From an uncultured Prevotellaceae bacterium (GTDB lineage Bacteria; Bacteroidota; Bacteroidia; Bacteroidales; Bacteroidaceae): a DNA stretch of 53,813 nucleotides. Positions 1-8,386 of the stretch are shown here, piece after piece; within the stretch, counting starts at the first letter, position 1; the number at the start of each line of letters is the position of its first letter. The stretch lies in NCBI GenBank assembly GCA_902779745.1, contig CACZCT010000005.1, positions 1-53,813 of the forward strand, given 5' to 3'. The translations under genes and the position numbers were made by a program. Below the pieces are notes generated by a model, which did not search any database, was not told the origin of the DNA, and worked only from the letters and a program-made list of their open reading frames with translations.

Positions 1-1
1 T

Positions 2-1426
2 CTGTGGGGTGTAAGTATGCCTCGCCGTTACGGCGGTCTGAACCTGCCTAACGCAGTATTCTCTATGCTCTCTGAGATGATTTCGGCTGCTGATGCCGGT
101 TTCCAGAACATCTGGAGTCTGCAGAGTTGTATCGACACGCTCTATGAGTTCGGTTCAGAGGAGCAGCGCCAGAAGTATATCCCCCGTGTTTGCGCAGGTG
201 AGGGTATGAGTATGGACTTGACAGAGCCTGATGCCGGTTCTGACCTGCAGCGCGTGATGCTGAAGGCCACCTTCGACGAGAAGGAGAACTGCTGGCGTCT
301 GAATGGTGTGAAGCGCTTCATCACCAATGGTGATAGCGACATCCACCTCGTGCTGGCTCGTTCTGAGGAGGGTACTAAAGACGGACGTGGTCTTTCCATG
401 TTCATCTACGACAAGCGTCAGGGTGGTGTGAATGTACGTCACATCGAGCATAAACTCGGTATTCATGGTTCACCCACTTGTGAGTTGACTTATAAGAATG
501 CCAAGGCAGAACTCTGCGGTAGCACCCGTCTTGGATTGATTAAATATGTGATGGCCCTGATGAACGGTGCCCGTCTGGGTATCGCTGCACAGTCAGTAGG
601 TGTTGAGCAGGAGGCTTACAACGAGGGTCTGGCATATGCTAAAGAGCGTCAGCAGTTTGGTGATAAGATCATCAACTTCCCCGCTGTCTATGATATGCTC
701 TCTCGTATGAAGGCGAAACTCGACGCTGGTCGTTCACTGCTTTATGAGACTGCTTGCTATGTGGATGTTTATAAGTGCTTAGAGGATATCGAGCGTGATC
801 GTAAGTTGGAGCCCGAGGAGAAACAGGAGTTGAAGAAGTATCAGCGTCTGGCTGATGCCTTCACCCCACTGGCTAAGGGTATGAACTCTGAGTATGCCAA
901 CCAGAATGCCTATGATGCTATCAGCATCCATGGTGGTTCGGGCTTTATCATGGAGTACAAGAGCCAGCGCCTGTTCCGCGATGCCCGTATTTTCTCTATC
1001 TATGAGGGTACCACTCAGTTGCAGGTTGTCGCCGCTATCCGCTATATCACCAACGGCACGATGCTGAACAATATCAAGGAGATGCTGGCAGCTCTGCCTT
1101 CAGAGGCAAATGCTGCTCTCAAGGCTCGTGTGGAGAAACTGATTCCTGTCTATGAGGAGGCTCTTGCCAATGTCAAGGCTCTGGAGAATCAGGATGCTCA
1201 GGACTTCCTTGCCCGTCGTCTCTATGACATGACTGCTGAACTTGTGATGAGCCTGCTCATCATCCGCGACGCCACCAAGGCTCCCGAGTTGTTTGAGAAG
1301 TCTGCCAACGTCTATGTTCGCATGACGGAAGAGGATGTCTATGGTAAGTCTGCTTACATCAAGGCCTTCCGTGTAGAAGACCTCGAGAACTTCAAGGCTG
1401 CTGAGAAAGAAGTTGAAGAAGCATAA
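2..1426 (+). CDS. Acyl-CoA dehydrogenase, 5' end outside the window
   Basis: Flavoprotein of fatty acyl-CoA oxidation that would pass electrons to an electron transfer flavoprotein. The frame is open from base 2, and the first ATG (17) already lies inside the conserved N-terminal domain (Pro-Arg-Arg-Tyr-Gly-Gly), so the true start is upstream. Visible family features are the EPDAGSD stretch of the middle domain, the C-terminal helical domain with GGSGF, and the YEGTTQLQ motif, whose Glu (codon 1004-1006) is the expected catalytic base. A C-terminal extension of about 120 residues follows, as in the long (about 570-residue) bacterial form. The etf genes usual in this setting would be upstream and are not visible. 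ndk follows after 11 bases. Substrate chain length cannot be judged. Confidence 0.93.
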   Translation: MWGVSMPRRYGGLNLPNAVFSMLSEMISAADAGFQNIWSLQSCIDTLYEFGSEEQRQKYIPRVCAGEGMSMDLTEPDAGSDLQRVMLKATFDEKENCWRLNGVKRFITNGDSDIHLVLARSEEGTKDGRGLSMFIYDKRQGGVNVRHIEHKLGIHGSPTCELTYKNAKAELCGSTRLGLIKYVMALMNGARLGIAAQSVGVEQEAYNEGLAYAKERQQFGDKIINFPAVYDMLSRMKAKLDAGRSLLYETACYVDVYKCLEDIERDRKLEPEEKQELKKYQRLADAFTPLAKGMNSEYANQNAYDAISIHGGSGFIMEYKSQRLFRDARIFSIYEGTTQLQVVAAIRYITNGTMLNNIKEMLAALPSEANAALKARVEKLIPVYEEALANVKALENQDAQDFLARRLYDMTAELVMSLLIIRDATKAPELFEKSANVYVRMTEEDVYGKSAYIKAFRVEDLENFKAAEKEVEEA

Positions 1427-1437
1427 AACATATAGCA

Positions 1438-1902
1438 ATGGAAACAACACTCGTATTATTAAAGCCCAGTTGTGTACAGCGCCAATTGATTGGTGAAGTG
1501 CTGAACCGTTTTGAGCGTCGTGGTCTTCGTATCTCAGGTATGAAGATGATGCAACTCAGTGACGAGATACTCCGTGAGCACTATGCTCATCTGGTAGATC
1601 GTCCCTTCTTCCCCTCACTGGCTGCCTCCATGCAGGCATCACCTGTCGTAGCCCTCGCTATCTCTGGTGTTGACGCCGTTCAGGTAGTACGTACCATGAC
1701 TGGTGTCACCAATGGTCGTGAAGCAGCCCCCGGTACTATCCGTGGTGACTACTCCATGAGCAACCAGCAGAACATCGTACACGCTTCTGACTCCACGTCA
1801 AATGCTGCCATTGAGTTAGCCCGTTTCTTCCGCCCGGAAGAAATCTTCGACTATACCAGTGGTATGCAGGGATATATCTATGGTGAGGGAGAGTGCAAAT
1901 AA
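1438..1902 (+). CDS. ndk: Nucleoside diphosphate kinase
   Basis: Transfers the gamma phosphate from ATP to other NDPs through a phosphohistidine and so balances the cytoplasmic NTP pools. The 154-residue product begins with the family's TLVLLKP strand. It carries the active-site motif NIVHASDS with the phospho-accepting His at residue 115, and an RGDYS segment before it. Length is close to that of bacterial Ndk. It lies 11 bases after the acyl-CoA dehydrogenase, so the two are probably co-transcribed. It converges with yraN, with only 12 bases between the stop codons and no obvious terminator hairpin. Confidence 0.96.
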   Translation: METTLVLLKPSCVQRQLIGEVLNRFERRGLRISGMKMMQLSDEILREHYAHLVDRPFFPSLAASMQASPVVALAISGVDAVQVVRTMTGVTNGREAAPGTIRGDYSMSNQQNIVHASDSTSNAAIELARFFRPEEIFDYTSGMQGYIYGEGECK

Positions 1903-1914
1903 GTACGCTGTTGT

Positions 1915-2268
1915 TTAGAAAGCGCCCTCAATATGTTCTATATCCGCTTCTGAGTCGGAGGTGCCTGTCACGCAGACGATGTCAAAACGGATATCACGAT
2001 TGATACGACGATATTTCACATAATGATTCGCAGCCTGTTGAAGGTTGCGAATCTTTTGATATCCTACTGCATCGACAGGATCGGTAAACAGACGGTTGCG
2101 GCGTGTCTTTACTTCTACAAAGACCACCACATCACCATCCAATGCGATGATATCCAGATCACGATGACCGCTCCTCCAGTCACGTTCCAAGATGACATAG
2201 CCCTTGCGTTGTAAATAATCGGCAGCAAGGTCTTCACCCCATTTCCCTAAATCGTTATGTTCTGCCAT
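1915..2268 (-). CDS. YraN-family (UPF0102) nuclease-like protein
   Basis: Small 117-residue protein of the YraN/UPF0102 family, which has a restriction-endonuclease-like fold; its physiological role is not settled. The family signature is clear: LGKWGEDLAADYLQRKGY near the N-terminus, then the RDLDIIA and VFVEVKTR blocks, whose Asp and Glu-x-Lys make up the PD-(D/E)xK site. It is the last gene of a minus-strand group mutY-purN-yraN, starting 2 bases after purN ends, so co-transcription is likely. Family assignment is firm; nuclease activity is inferred from the fold. Confidence 0.9.
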   Translation of the reverse strand: MAEHNDLGKWGEDLAADYLQRKGYVILERDWRSGHRDLDIIALDGDVVVFVEVKTRRNRLFTDPVDAVGYQKIRNLQQAANHYVKYRRINRDIRFDIVCVTGTSDSEADIEHIEGAF

Positions 2269-2270
2269 AC

Positions 2271-2858
2271 CTAAAATGTCTCGTTGAGAACCTTTTCCAC
2301 GACTAAAGGATAATACTTCATCTCCAACTGATGCTCCTTGGCTGCGATATCGTCGGCAGTATCGTCAGGAGAAAGCGCCACCTTGTATTGCGCGATCATC
2401 TCACCAGAATCACAGACAGGGGTCACATAATGCACAGTCATACCTGTCTCCGTTTCTCCAGCAGCCTTCACAGCCTCATGCACATGATGTCCCCACATAC
2501 CCTTGCCGCCATATTTCGGCAAGAGGGCAGGGTGGATATTGATGATACGACGAGGGAAGGCATCAATAAGGAAATCAGGAATCAGGGGTAGGAAACCTGC
2601 CAAGACAATAAACTGTATATCATACTGACGAAGTAACGGCATCATGACATCCGCATCATTTAATTGCGGTTTGGGAGTTACTGCCGTCGCCACACCTAAA
2701 CGCTCTGCCCGTTCCAAGGCAAGAACCTCAGGCTTGTTGCTGACGACCAAGGCACAACGATAGCGTTCAGAACCGCTGAAATATTTAATCAGGTTCTCAC
2801 AGTTCGTACCACTTCCTGATACAAAGATGGCGATATTTATTCTTTCCATATTATTCAT
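2271..2858 (-). CDS. purN: Phosphoribosylglycinamide formyltransferase (folate-dependent)
   Basis: Third step of purine synthesis: transfers formyl from 10-formyl-THF to GAR. The 195-residue length is right for PurN. Visible signatures are the phosphate-binding VSGSGTN near residue 15, the INIHPALLP block with the catalytic His, and TPVCDSGEMI with the catalytic Asp. The start given (2858) overlaps the mutY stop, a typical coupled junction. An ATG three codons later (2849) gives the more usual start M-E-R-I-N and is equally plausible. It lies between mutY and yraN in one apparent operon. Confidence 0.94.
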   Translation of the reverse strand: MNNMERINIAIFVSGSGTNCENLIKYFSGSERYRCALVVSNKPEVLALERAERLGVATAVTPKPQLNDADVMMPLLRQYDIQFIVLAGFLPLIPDFLIDAFPRRIINIHPALLPKYGGKGMWGHHVHEAVKAAGETETGMTVHYVTPVCDSGEMIAQYKVALSPDDTADDIAAKEHQLEMKYYPLVVEKVLNETF

Positions 2859-3831
2859 TGAGCTTCTGCAAAAAGATATCTATTAGTCGAGGGATACCAT
2901 ATTTATCGATATCCGTTTCCTTAATCCATACATAGTCATCAGGCAGCGAAGGCCTTTCTGTTGGTTCCCACAAGTAGAAGTCGGCATAGATGATGCGATG
3001 GGTCAGGACGTGCTTGAGGTTTCGGCACTGTAACACAGCACTAGAAGGAACAACGTCAGTAAGCCAGGGTTCATAGAGCCCTTGCCAGATGTCTCTGGCA
3101 GAACGACGATGAATAGCAGTCTCCCCCTTATACTTTATATATATATAAGTCAGATGACGCTCTTTGATTTTCAAGGTCTTTTGCTTGACTGGCAATCCTG
3201 TAACTTTATTCTCGCGAAAAGCGATGCAGGTTTCTTGTAATGGGCAGGATGGGCACAATGGAGTTTGTGGAGTACATTGGATGGCACCGAAGTCCATCAT
3301 CGCCTGATTGAAAGCGGATGCCTCATTTTTCGGCAACAGACTTTGTGCCAATGCCGTAAACTCTTTCTTGCCTTCCGTGGTATTGATAGGTGTGATGATG
3401 CCGTAATAGCGAGACAACACCCGATAGACATTTCCGTCAACAACGGCAGCAGGTAGGTTGAAAGCAATACTTCCAATAGCGGCTGCGGTATAGTCGCCTA
3501 CTCCCTTCAGACTCCTAATTCCCTCAATTGTTGTGGGAAAACCACCATACGCAACAATTTGTTTTGCAGCTGTATGCAGGTTACGGGCACGACTATAATA
3601 ACCCAGCCCCTGCCATTCACGCAACACCTCATCCTCTGTGGCTACTGCAAGTTCGTCTACTGTAGGCCACCGTTGCATGAAACGCTGCCAATACGGCAAC
3701 CCCTGTTCGATACGGGTCTGTTGCAGGATAATCTCCGACAGCCATATCGCATAAGGATCACGCGTTTCCCTCCAAGGAAGCACACGACCATTTTCACGAA
3801 ACCATTGCAATATCGTGGTGGTAAAACTCAT
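2851..3831 (-). CDS. mutY: A/G-specific adenine glycosylase
   Basis: Base-excision repair enzyme that removes A mispaired with 8-oxoguanine. The 326-residue protein shows LSEIILQQT with the catalytic Glu near residue 33 and the helix-hairpin-helix LKGVGDYTAAAI. The VDGNVYRV segment has the second catalytic Asp. The Fe-S loop has cysteines spaced C-x6-C-x2-C-x5-C near residue 190. A C-terminal NUDIX-like 8-oxoG domain of about 110 residues follows. It heads the minus-strand group with purN and yraN, and a TACCTTTG box lies just upstream. It is divergent from the outer-membrane protein gene, with about 135 bases between the starts. Confidence 0.95.
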   Translation of the reverse strand: MSFTTTILQWFRENGRVLPWRETRDPYAIWLSEIILQQTRIEQGLPYWQRFMQRWPTVDELAVATEDEVLREWQGLGYYSRARNLHTAAKQIVAYGGFPTTIEGIRSLKGVGDYTAAAIGSIAFNLPAAVVDGNVYRVLSRYYGIITPINTTEGKKEFTALAQSLLPKNEASAFNQAMMDFGAIQCTPQTPLCPSCPLQETCIAFRENKVTGLPVKQKTLKIKERHLTYIYIKYKGETAIHRRSARDIWQGLYEPWLTDVVPSSAVLQCRNLKHVLTHRIIYADFYLWEPTERPSLPDDYVWIKETDIDKYGIPRLIDIFLQKLNE

Positions 3832-3839
3832 TTCGAGGG

Positions 3840-3847
3840 CAAAGGTA
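3840..3847 (-). promoter_or_regulatory. -7 promoter box for mutY
   Basis: Reading the minus strand, TACCTTTG matches the Bacteroidetes -7 consensus TAnnTTTG and ends 8 bases before the mutY ATG, predicting a very short leader. A good TTTG -33 partner is not evident. Confidence 0.5.
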
Positions 3848-3900
3848 GCGTTTTTTTTTCAATTCTCGTCGAAACACAGGAGGGATTTCGTCGAAAGTAA

Positions 3901-3932
3901 CTTGAAGCATGTATTTATTTACCATATCTTTG
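3901..3932 (+). promoter_or_regulatory. Promoter for the outer-membrane beta-barrel gene
   Basis: TATCTTTG at 3925-3932 is a perfect Bacteroidetes -7 box. CTTG at 3901-3904, 20 bases upstream, is a one-mismatch -33 box. It lies 35 bases before the chosen start codon and supports that start over the longer in-frame extension, whose first codon (3815) lies upstream of this promoter. Confidence 0.65.
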
Positions 3933-3967
3933 CATCAGAAATAGAAAACAACAAAAATACAGACATA

Positions 3968-6439
3968 ATGAAAAAAGTAATCTTCACTATCATGATGACC
4001 TTCTTCGCCACGATAATGATGGCACAGAAGACAGTTGTAACAGGTGTTCTCGTAGATTCCATCCTCCAAGAACCAGAACCCTATGCTACCATCCGTATCT
4101 TTAAGTCTGACAAAAAACAGAAGCCTGTCGCCATGGGACTGACAGACCTTGATGGACGTTTCCGTCAGGAAGTCAATGGCAATGGCAAATTTATCATTCA
4201 GATGAGCAGTGTCGGTAAACGAGATGCTATCCGCGAAATTACTTTGGGAAAAGAAAAAAACATTGACCTCGGCACCATTCTCATCAGTGAGGATGCCCAG
4301 ATGTTACAGGGCGTGGAAATCGTAGCCCAGAAGCCATTAGTAAAGATGGAAGTTGACAAGATGAGTTATAACGTGGCCGAGGATGAAGACTCAAAGTCAA
4401 ATACCGTATTAGACATGCTGCGCAAAGTGCCCATGGTAACCGTTGACGGCCAGGATAACATCAGCGTCAACGGCTCTTCCTCATTTAAAGTGTATGTAGA
4501 TGGCATGCCTAACGTGATGTTCTCGTCGAATCCCTCAATGGTATTCAAGAGCATGCCGGCCTCTGCGGTCAAGAGTATTGAGGTCATCACCAACCCCGGT
4601 GCCAAGTACGATGCCGAAGGAGCTGCTGGTATTCTGAACATCGTCATGAATAAACAAAACCCGCAGGCTGCCCAGAGTATGAATGGCTACAACGGTACCA
4701 TTCGTGCTTCAGTCGGCAATAAGCAGTTGGGCGGTAGCGTTTTCCTAAACGGACAACAAGGCAAACTCTCCTACAGCGCCAATGTCATGACCAGCTATAA
4801 CAAGCCAGGCAATACCACTACCGAGATGGAACAGATTCAAGACAATGGTGCCTCCCAAATCCTAACTTCTGACAATAACCTGAAGACACCGTTCACTATG
4901 GGGAGCCTGACCTTGGGTTATCAACTCGACTCCATGAGTGTATTGAATGCTAACGTATCCGTGAACAGCATGAATATCAAAACCAACGGCACGACATTCA
5001 CGACAATAAACGGCTTGTCTTATGGTGACAGTTTCAGCTATGGCAGCACTACCAATATGAAAAATAAACGCACGTCGTTCAGTGGCAGTCTTGACTACCA
5101 ACGCTTCTTCAACAATGAGCACACCCGTTCACTGGGTTTCACCTATCAACTGAACTACAGTCCCGCCACCACTGAAATGACCAACAACTTCAGTACCACC
5201 TCAACGTACATCGACCTGACAAACCGATATTCGGAGAACAAAGACAAAACTACCAACCATACTTTCCAACTTGACTATACCATGCCTCTCGGCACGGGAC
5301 ACACGTTGAGTCTTGGCGGCAAACTGCAGCTCCATGATGCCACTTCAGATGCCAAATACTATCTGAGTGATATTTACGACCCCACATCCAGTAACGAGTA
5401 TGAATACAAGAACTCCATCCTGGCTGGCTATGGTGAGTATTCCGGCAAATTCAAGAATTTCGGCGTGAAGGCTGGTGTGCGTTACGAATATACTTGGCAG
5501 GATGTGGAGTATCACTTAGGCAATGGAGAAGACTTCAAGACAGGCTACGGAAATCTTGTACCAACCGCCAGTCTGCAGTACACCCTTACACAGGGCAGTA
5601 ACCTCGGTCTGACCTACAATATGCGCATCTCGCGTCCTGGTATCTCCTACCTGAACCCGTATGTCGACAAGACCAACCCCATCGCTCTGACTTACGGTAA
5701 TCCCGACCTTGACGTGGAAAAGGCTCATAACCTGTCACTGGTCTATAACCTGTTTACCTCGAAACTGATGGTTAATCTCAATCTGCATCACAACTTCGTA
5801 GACAATGCCATCTCACAATATAGTTTCTACGATGATCAGAATCTCCTGAACACCACTTACGGCAATGTTGTAAAGAGCCATCAGACAGGACTGAGTGGTT
5901 ACGCAAATTACCTGATGACCAAGAATACCCGTATCTTCTTCAACGGTAGTCTGAACTATACCGATCTGCGCAGTGATGCCCTTGGACAGAGCAATAGTGG
6001 ATGGACTGCCAACATCATGGCAGGTTTACAGCAGACACTGCCCTGGAACCTGAAACTCAGTGCCTTTCTCATCAGCTCCACCAAGAGCTATACACTGCAA
6101 GGATGGAACGGTGGATTCAACCTGTTGACAGCCAGCCTGTCAAAGTCACTGCTCAAAGATAAGCTAAACTTGAGTGTATCGGGTGTCATGGGACTGAACA
6201 AGGGCGGTTGTCTGAATATCGAGACTTCGAGTCGTGGCAATAACTTCACTAGCCACAACAATATTAAAGTCCCCATCTACGGTGTGACATTCACCGTCAG
6301 CTATACCTTCGGTAACAACAAGGTGCGTACCCAGCAGCATGTGAGTCGTGTACAGAACGACTTCATCGAACATCAGTCACAGGGGGAGACCATCAACAGT
6401 GTGGGGTCCGGCAATACAGGCAGCAGCATGCCACAATAA
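3968..6439 (+). CDS. Outer-membrane beta-barrel protein, TonB-receptor-like
   Basis: An 823-residue surface protein of the Bacteroidetes carboxypeptidase-regulatory / plug / beta-barrel type (OMP_b-brl_3 class). Residues 1-20 form a signal peptide (Lys-Lys, then a hydrophobic run ending M-A-Q). A beta-sandwich with VTGVLVDS follows to about 110. A plug domain then carries VDKMSYNVAEDE, LRKVPMVTVDG and VITNPGAKYDAEGAAGILNI. The rest is alternating-polarity barrel strands ending in VSYTFGN. The start at 3968 is chosen because it begins the signal peptide and lies downstream of a promoter. There is no SusD partner, so it is not a SusCD pair. A two-component system follows, but a hairpin and a new promoter separate them. 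Ligand unknown. Confidence 0.85.
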   Translation: MKKVIFTIMMTFFATIMMAQKTVVTGVLVDSILQEPEPYATIRIFKSDKKQKPVAMGLTDLDGRFRQEVNGNGKFIIQMSSVGKRDAIREITLGKEKNIDLGTILISEDAQMLQGVEIVAQKPLVKMEVDKMSYNVAEDEDSKSNTVLDMLRKVPMVTVDGQDNISVNGSSSFKVYVDGMPNVMFSSNPSMVFKSMPASAVKSIEVITNPGAKYDAEGAAGILNIVMNKQNPQAAQSMNGYNGTIRASVGNKQLGGSVFLNGQQGKLSYSANVMTSYNKPGNTTTEMEQIQDNGASQILTSDNNLKTPFTMGSLTLGYQLDSMSVLNANVSVNSMNIKTNGTTFTTINGLSYGDSFSYGSTTNMKNKRTSFSGSLDYQRFFNNEHTRSLGFTYQLNYSPATTEMTNNFSTTSTYIDLTNRYSENKDKTTNHTFQLDYTMPLGTGHTLSLGGKLQLHDATSDAKYYLSDIYDPTSSNEYEYKNSILAGYGEYSGKFKNFGVKAGVRYEYTWQDVEYHLGNGEDFKTGYGNLVPTASLQYTLTQGSNLGLTYNMRISRPGISYLNPYVDKTNPIALTYGNPDLDVEKAHNLSLVYNLFTSKLMVNLNLHHNFVDNAISQYSFYDDQNLLNTTYGNVVKSHQTGLSGYANYLMTKNTRIFFNGSLNYTDLRSDALGQSNSGWTANIMAGLQQTLPWNLKLSAFLISSTKSYTLQGWNGGFNLLTASLSKSLLKDKLNLSVSGVMGLNKGGCLNIETSSRGNNFTSHNNIKVPIYGVTFTVSYTFGNNKVRTQQHVSRVQNDFIEHQSQGETINSVGSGNTGSSMPQ

Positions 6440-6449
6440 CATCCATCTG

Positions 6450-6480
6450 TCTCTCCTGTGTTGAGATAATGCAGGAGAGA
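6450..6480 (+). terminator. Hairpin terminator after the beta-barrel gene
   Basis: TCTCTCCTG (6450-6458) pairs perfectly with CAGGAGAGA (6472-6480) across a 13-base loop, 11 bases after the stop codon. The trailing T-rich stretch is short. The -33 box of the next gene starts at the very next base. Confidence 0.6.
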
Positions 6481-6512
6481 TTTGCTTTTCTCAAAAAGAT
6501 TATCTAACTTTG
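6481..6512 (+). promoter_or_regulatory. Promoter of the LytS/LytTR operon
   Basis: TTTG at 6481-6484, 20-base spacer, TAACTTTG at 6505-6512: an exact Bacteroidetes sigma-ABfr type promoter. The start codon is only 7 bases beyond the -7 box, so the mRNA leader should be absent or a few bases long. Confidence 0.75.
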
Positions 6513-6519
6513 CAGTCGT

Positions 6520-7638
6520 ATGAAAGAATTTTTGAATGATCTCTATGAGGCTATGGGAGGAAAGCACCTCACAATGTGGCTGGCGAATATCATCGTGTGG
6601 GCCATCATCATACTGGCACTCCCTGTGGCGACATGGCTCAGTACCCTGGATTACGAGGCTGCCAAGACATCCCTCAACGTCGTGTGGGGCATCTTCATGT
6701 CACCGTTCTGCATTTATTTCATCAACTTCTACGTGTTCGGCCCTCTGCTATTTTACATCAACGAAAAGGAAGCCCATACTTTCCGTGTCTACAATAAACT
6801 GAGCAATCGAACACGCTACTGGCTCTTCGCCCTGTGCAACCTGATAACGATCCCGTTGCTGAATATCAAGTTCTTCATGCTATGGTTCAACCGCGACAGC
6901 ATTCCCAATATGCCAGAGATGTCGCCTAACATGTGGATTGGTTTCTTCTCAGGTGTGTTCATGTTCCTGATGCTCAACTGCATCGTGGCAGGCATCGCCA
7001 TCGGTATCCGCCACTTTATCCGCACTCGTCAGATCAGGCAGCAACTGAAAGAAGAGAAGGCCAAGAATACAGAGGCAGAACTAGCTTGGCTGAAGAACCA
7101 GATCAACCCACACTTCCTTTTCAATACACTCAACAACATCTCGAGTCTGACGCAGATAGACCCTGATGCCGCCCAGGATGCCATCGCCCAACTCTCAGAC
7201 CTGTTGCGCTATGCCATGTATGAGACCAACAAGAAGACCGTGCCCATCAGCGGTGAGGTGGAGTTTATGCGCAACTACATCGCACTAATGAAACTGCGCT
7301 GCAACGAGAAGACGGAGGTGAAGACAACGTTCGACACCCAACAGAACGTGGAGATCGCCCCCCTGTTGTTTATCTCTCTCGTGGAGAATGCCTTCAAGCA
7401 CGGCGTGAGCAGTAGCAGAAATTCAACGATTGATATCCATCTGGAACAAAAAGACAACCATATCGTTTTTACCTGTGACAACACGAATTATCCCAAGGAT
7501 GATGCAGACCGTAGCGGCTCAGGCATCGGACTGGAGAACACCCGTCGTCGTCTGGAACTGATGTACCATGACCGCTATGAGTGGGAACAGGCACTCGTCG
7601 GTGACATTTACCATGTTAAAATCACAATTAAACTATGA
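6520..7638 (+). CDS. LytS/YpdA-type membrane sensor histidine kinase
   Basis: A 372-residue kinase. Four membrane segments lie at about 19-40, 55-79, 100-121 and 138-163. A charged linker with coiled-coil character (RQQLKEEKAKNTEAEL) follows. The His_kinase motif NQINPHFLFNTLNNISS has the phospho-accepting His at 198. The ATPase domain shows LVENAFKHG (N box) and GIGLENTRRRLELMY. There is no periplasmic sensor domain, so the signal is probably sensed in or at the membrane. The stop overlaps the next gene by 4 bases (ATGA), pairing it with the LytTR regulator. Signal and targets unknown. Confidence 0.93.
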   Translation: MKEFLNDLYEAMGGKHLTMWLANIIVWAIIILALPVATWLSTLDYEAAKTSLNVVWGIFMSPFCIYFINFYVFGPLLFYINEKEAHTFRVYNKLSNRTRYWLFALCNLITIPLLNIKFFMLWFNRDSIPNMPEMSPNMWIGFFSGVFMFLMLNCIVAGIAIGIRHFIRTRQIRQQLKEEKAKNTEAELAWLKNQINPHFLFNTLNNISSLTQIDPDAAQDAIAQLSDLLRYAMYETNKKTVPISGEVEFMRNYIALMKLRCNEKTEVKTTFDTQQNVEIAPLLFISLVENAFKHGVSSSRNSTIDIHLEQKDNHIVFTCDNTNYPKDDADRSGSGIGLENTRRRLELMYHDRYEWEQALVGDIYHVKITIKL

Positions 7639-8378
7639 ACCCCATAACCTGTATCATCGTTGATGACGAGCCCCTTGCCGTCAAATTGTTGGAGTCATTT
7701 GTCGCCAAGACATCCCAATTACAACTGGAACATTCCTTCACTGATTCCGTAGAAGCTCTTGCATGGTTAAAGGAACATCCCGTCAACCTTGCCTTCATGG
7801 ATATACAGATGCCCGACCTCAATGGTATGGAACTTTCTCACATGTTACCTGAAGGTACAAAGGTCATTTTTACGACAGCTTTCAAGGAGTATGCCTTTGA
7901 GAGCTATGAGGTCAGTGCCGTTGACTTTCTGTTGAAACCCATCCGCTATAACAAATTCATTGCCGCCGTGGAGAAGGCAGAACAGTGGTTTGGGAATCAA
8001 GGGGACAGGTTCCCTGATTATGACAAAAACCAAGAACCAGTCCCCTTGACTACCCCCAAGAAGACGATGTTTATCCGTGTTGACGGAGAATTGCGACAGG
8101 TGAATTTCGACCATATCGTCTATGTGGAAGGGATGAAAGACTATGTCCGCTTCCATATAGAAGGAGAGCGTCTGCCTTGGACTACCCATATGACGATGAA
8201 AGCAGTGGAGGACACCCTGCCTCAGGATGCCTTTATGCGTATCAACCGTTCCTATATCGTCCGATTGGACAAGATACGAACGGTCGACCGTAATATGTGC
8301 GTCTATATCGGTGACGAGATCATCCGTGTCACGGAAGCCTATCGCGAAGACTTTGAACGTTATTGCTCAGAACGGTAA
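7635..8378 (+). CDS. LytTR-family response regulator
   Basis: A 247-residue regulator: receiver domain (1-115) with the acidic pair DDE at 10-12, phospho-acceptor Asp56 in LAFMDIQMPDLNG and Lys101 in LLKPI. A C-terminal LytTR DNA-binding domain (about 145-247) has FIRVDGELRQVNFDHIVYVEG and the FMRINRSYIVRLDKI strand. It is translationally coupled to the kinase upstream. The inter-domain linker (about 119-142) is encoded by an imperfect palindrome that looks inserted. It converges with dacB 8 bases downstream. Confidence 0.94.
   Translation: MNPITCIIVDDEPLAVKLLESFVAKTSQLQLEHSFTDSVEALAWLKEHPVNLAFMDIQMPDLNGMELSHMLPEGTKVIFTTAFKEYAFESYEVSAVDFLLKPIRYNKFIAAVEKAEQWFGNQGDRFPDYDKNQEPVPLTTPKKTMFIRVDGELRQVNFDHIVYVEGMKDYVRFHIEGERLPWTTHMTMKAVEDTLPQDAFMRINRSYIVRLDKIRTVDRNMCVYIGDEIIRVTEAYREDFERYCSER
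7998..8048. repeat. REP-like palindrome inside the response-regulator linker
   Basis: CAAGGGGACAGGTTC (7998-8012) and GAACCAGTCCCCTTG (8034-8048) are inverted with 14 of 15 bases paired and a 21-base loop. The whole element is in frame and makes up the hydrophilic linker between receiver and LytTR domains. GGGGAC/GAACC palindromes of this kind recall dispersed REP-type elements; that family link is from general knowledge and is unverified here. Confidence 0.7.
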
Positions 8379-8386
8379 ATTTTGTC

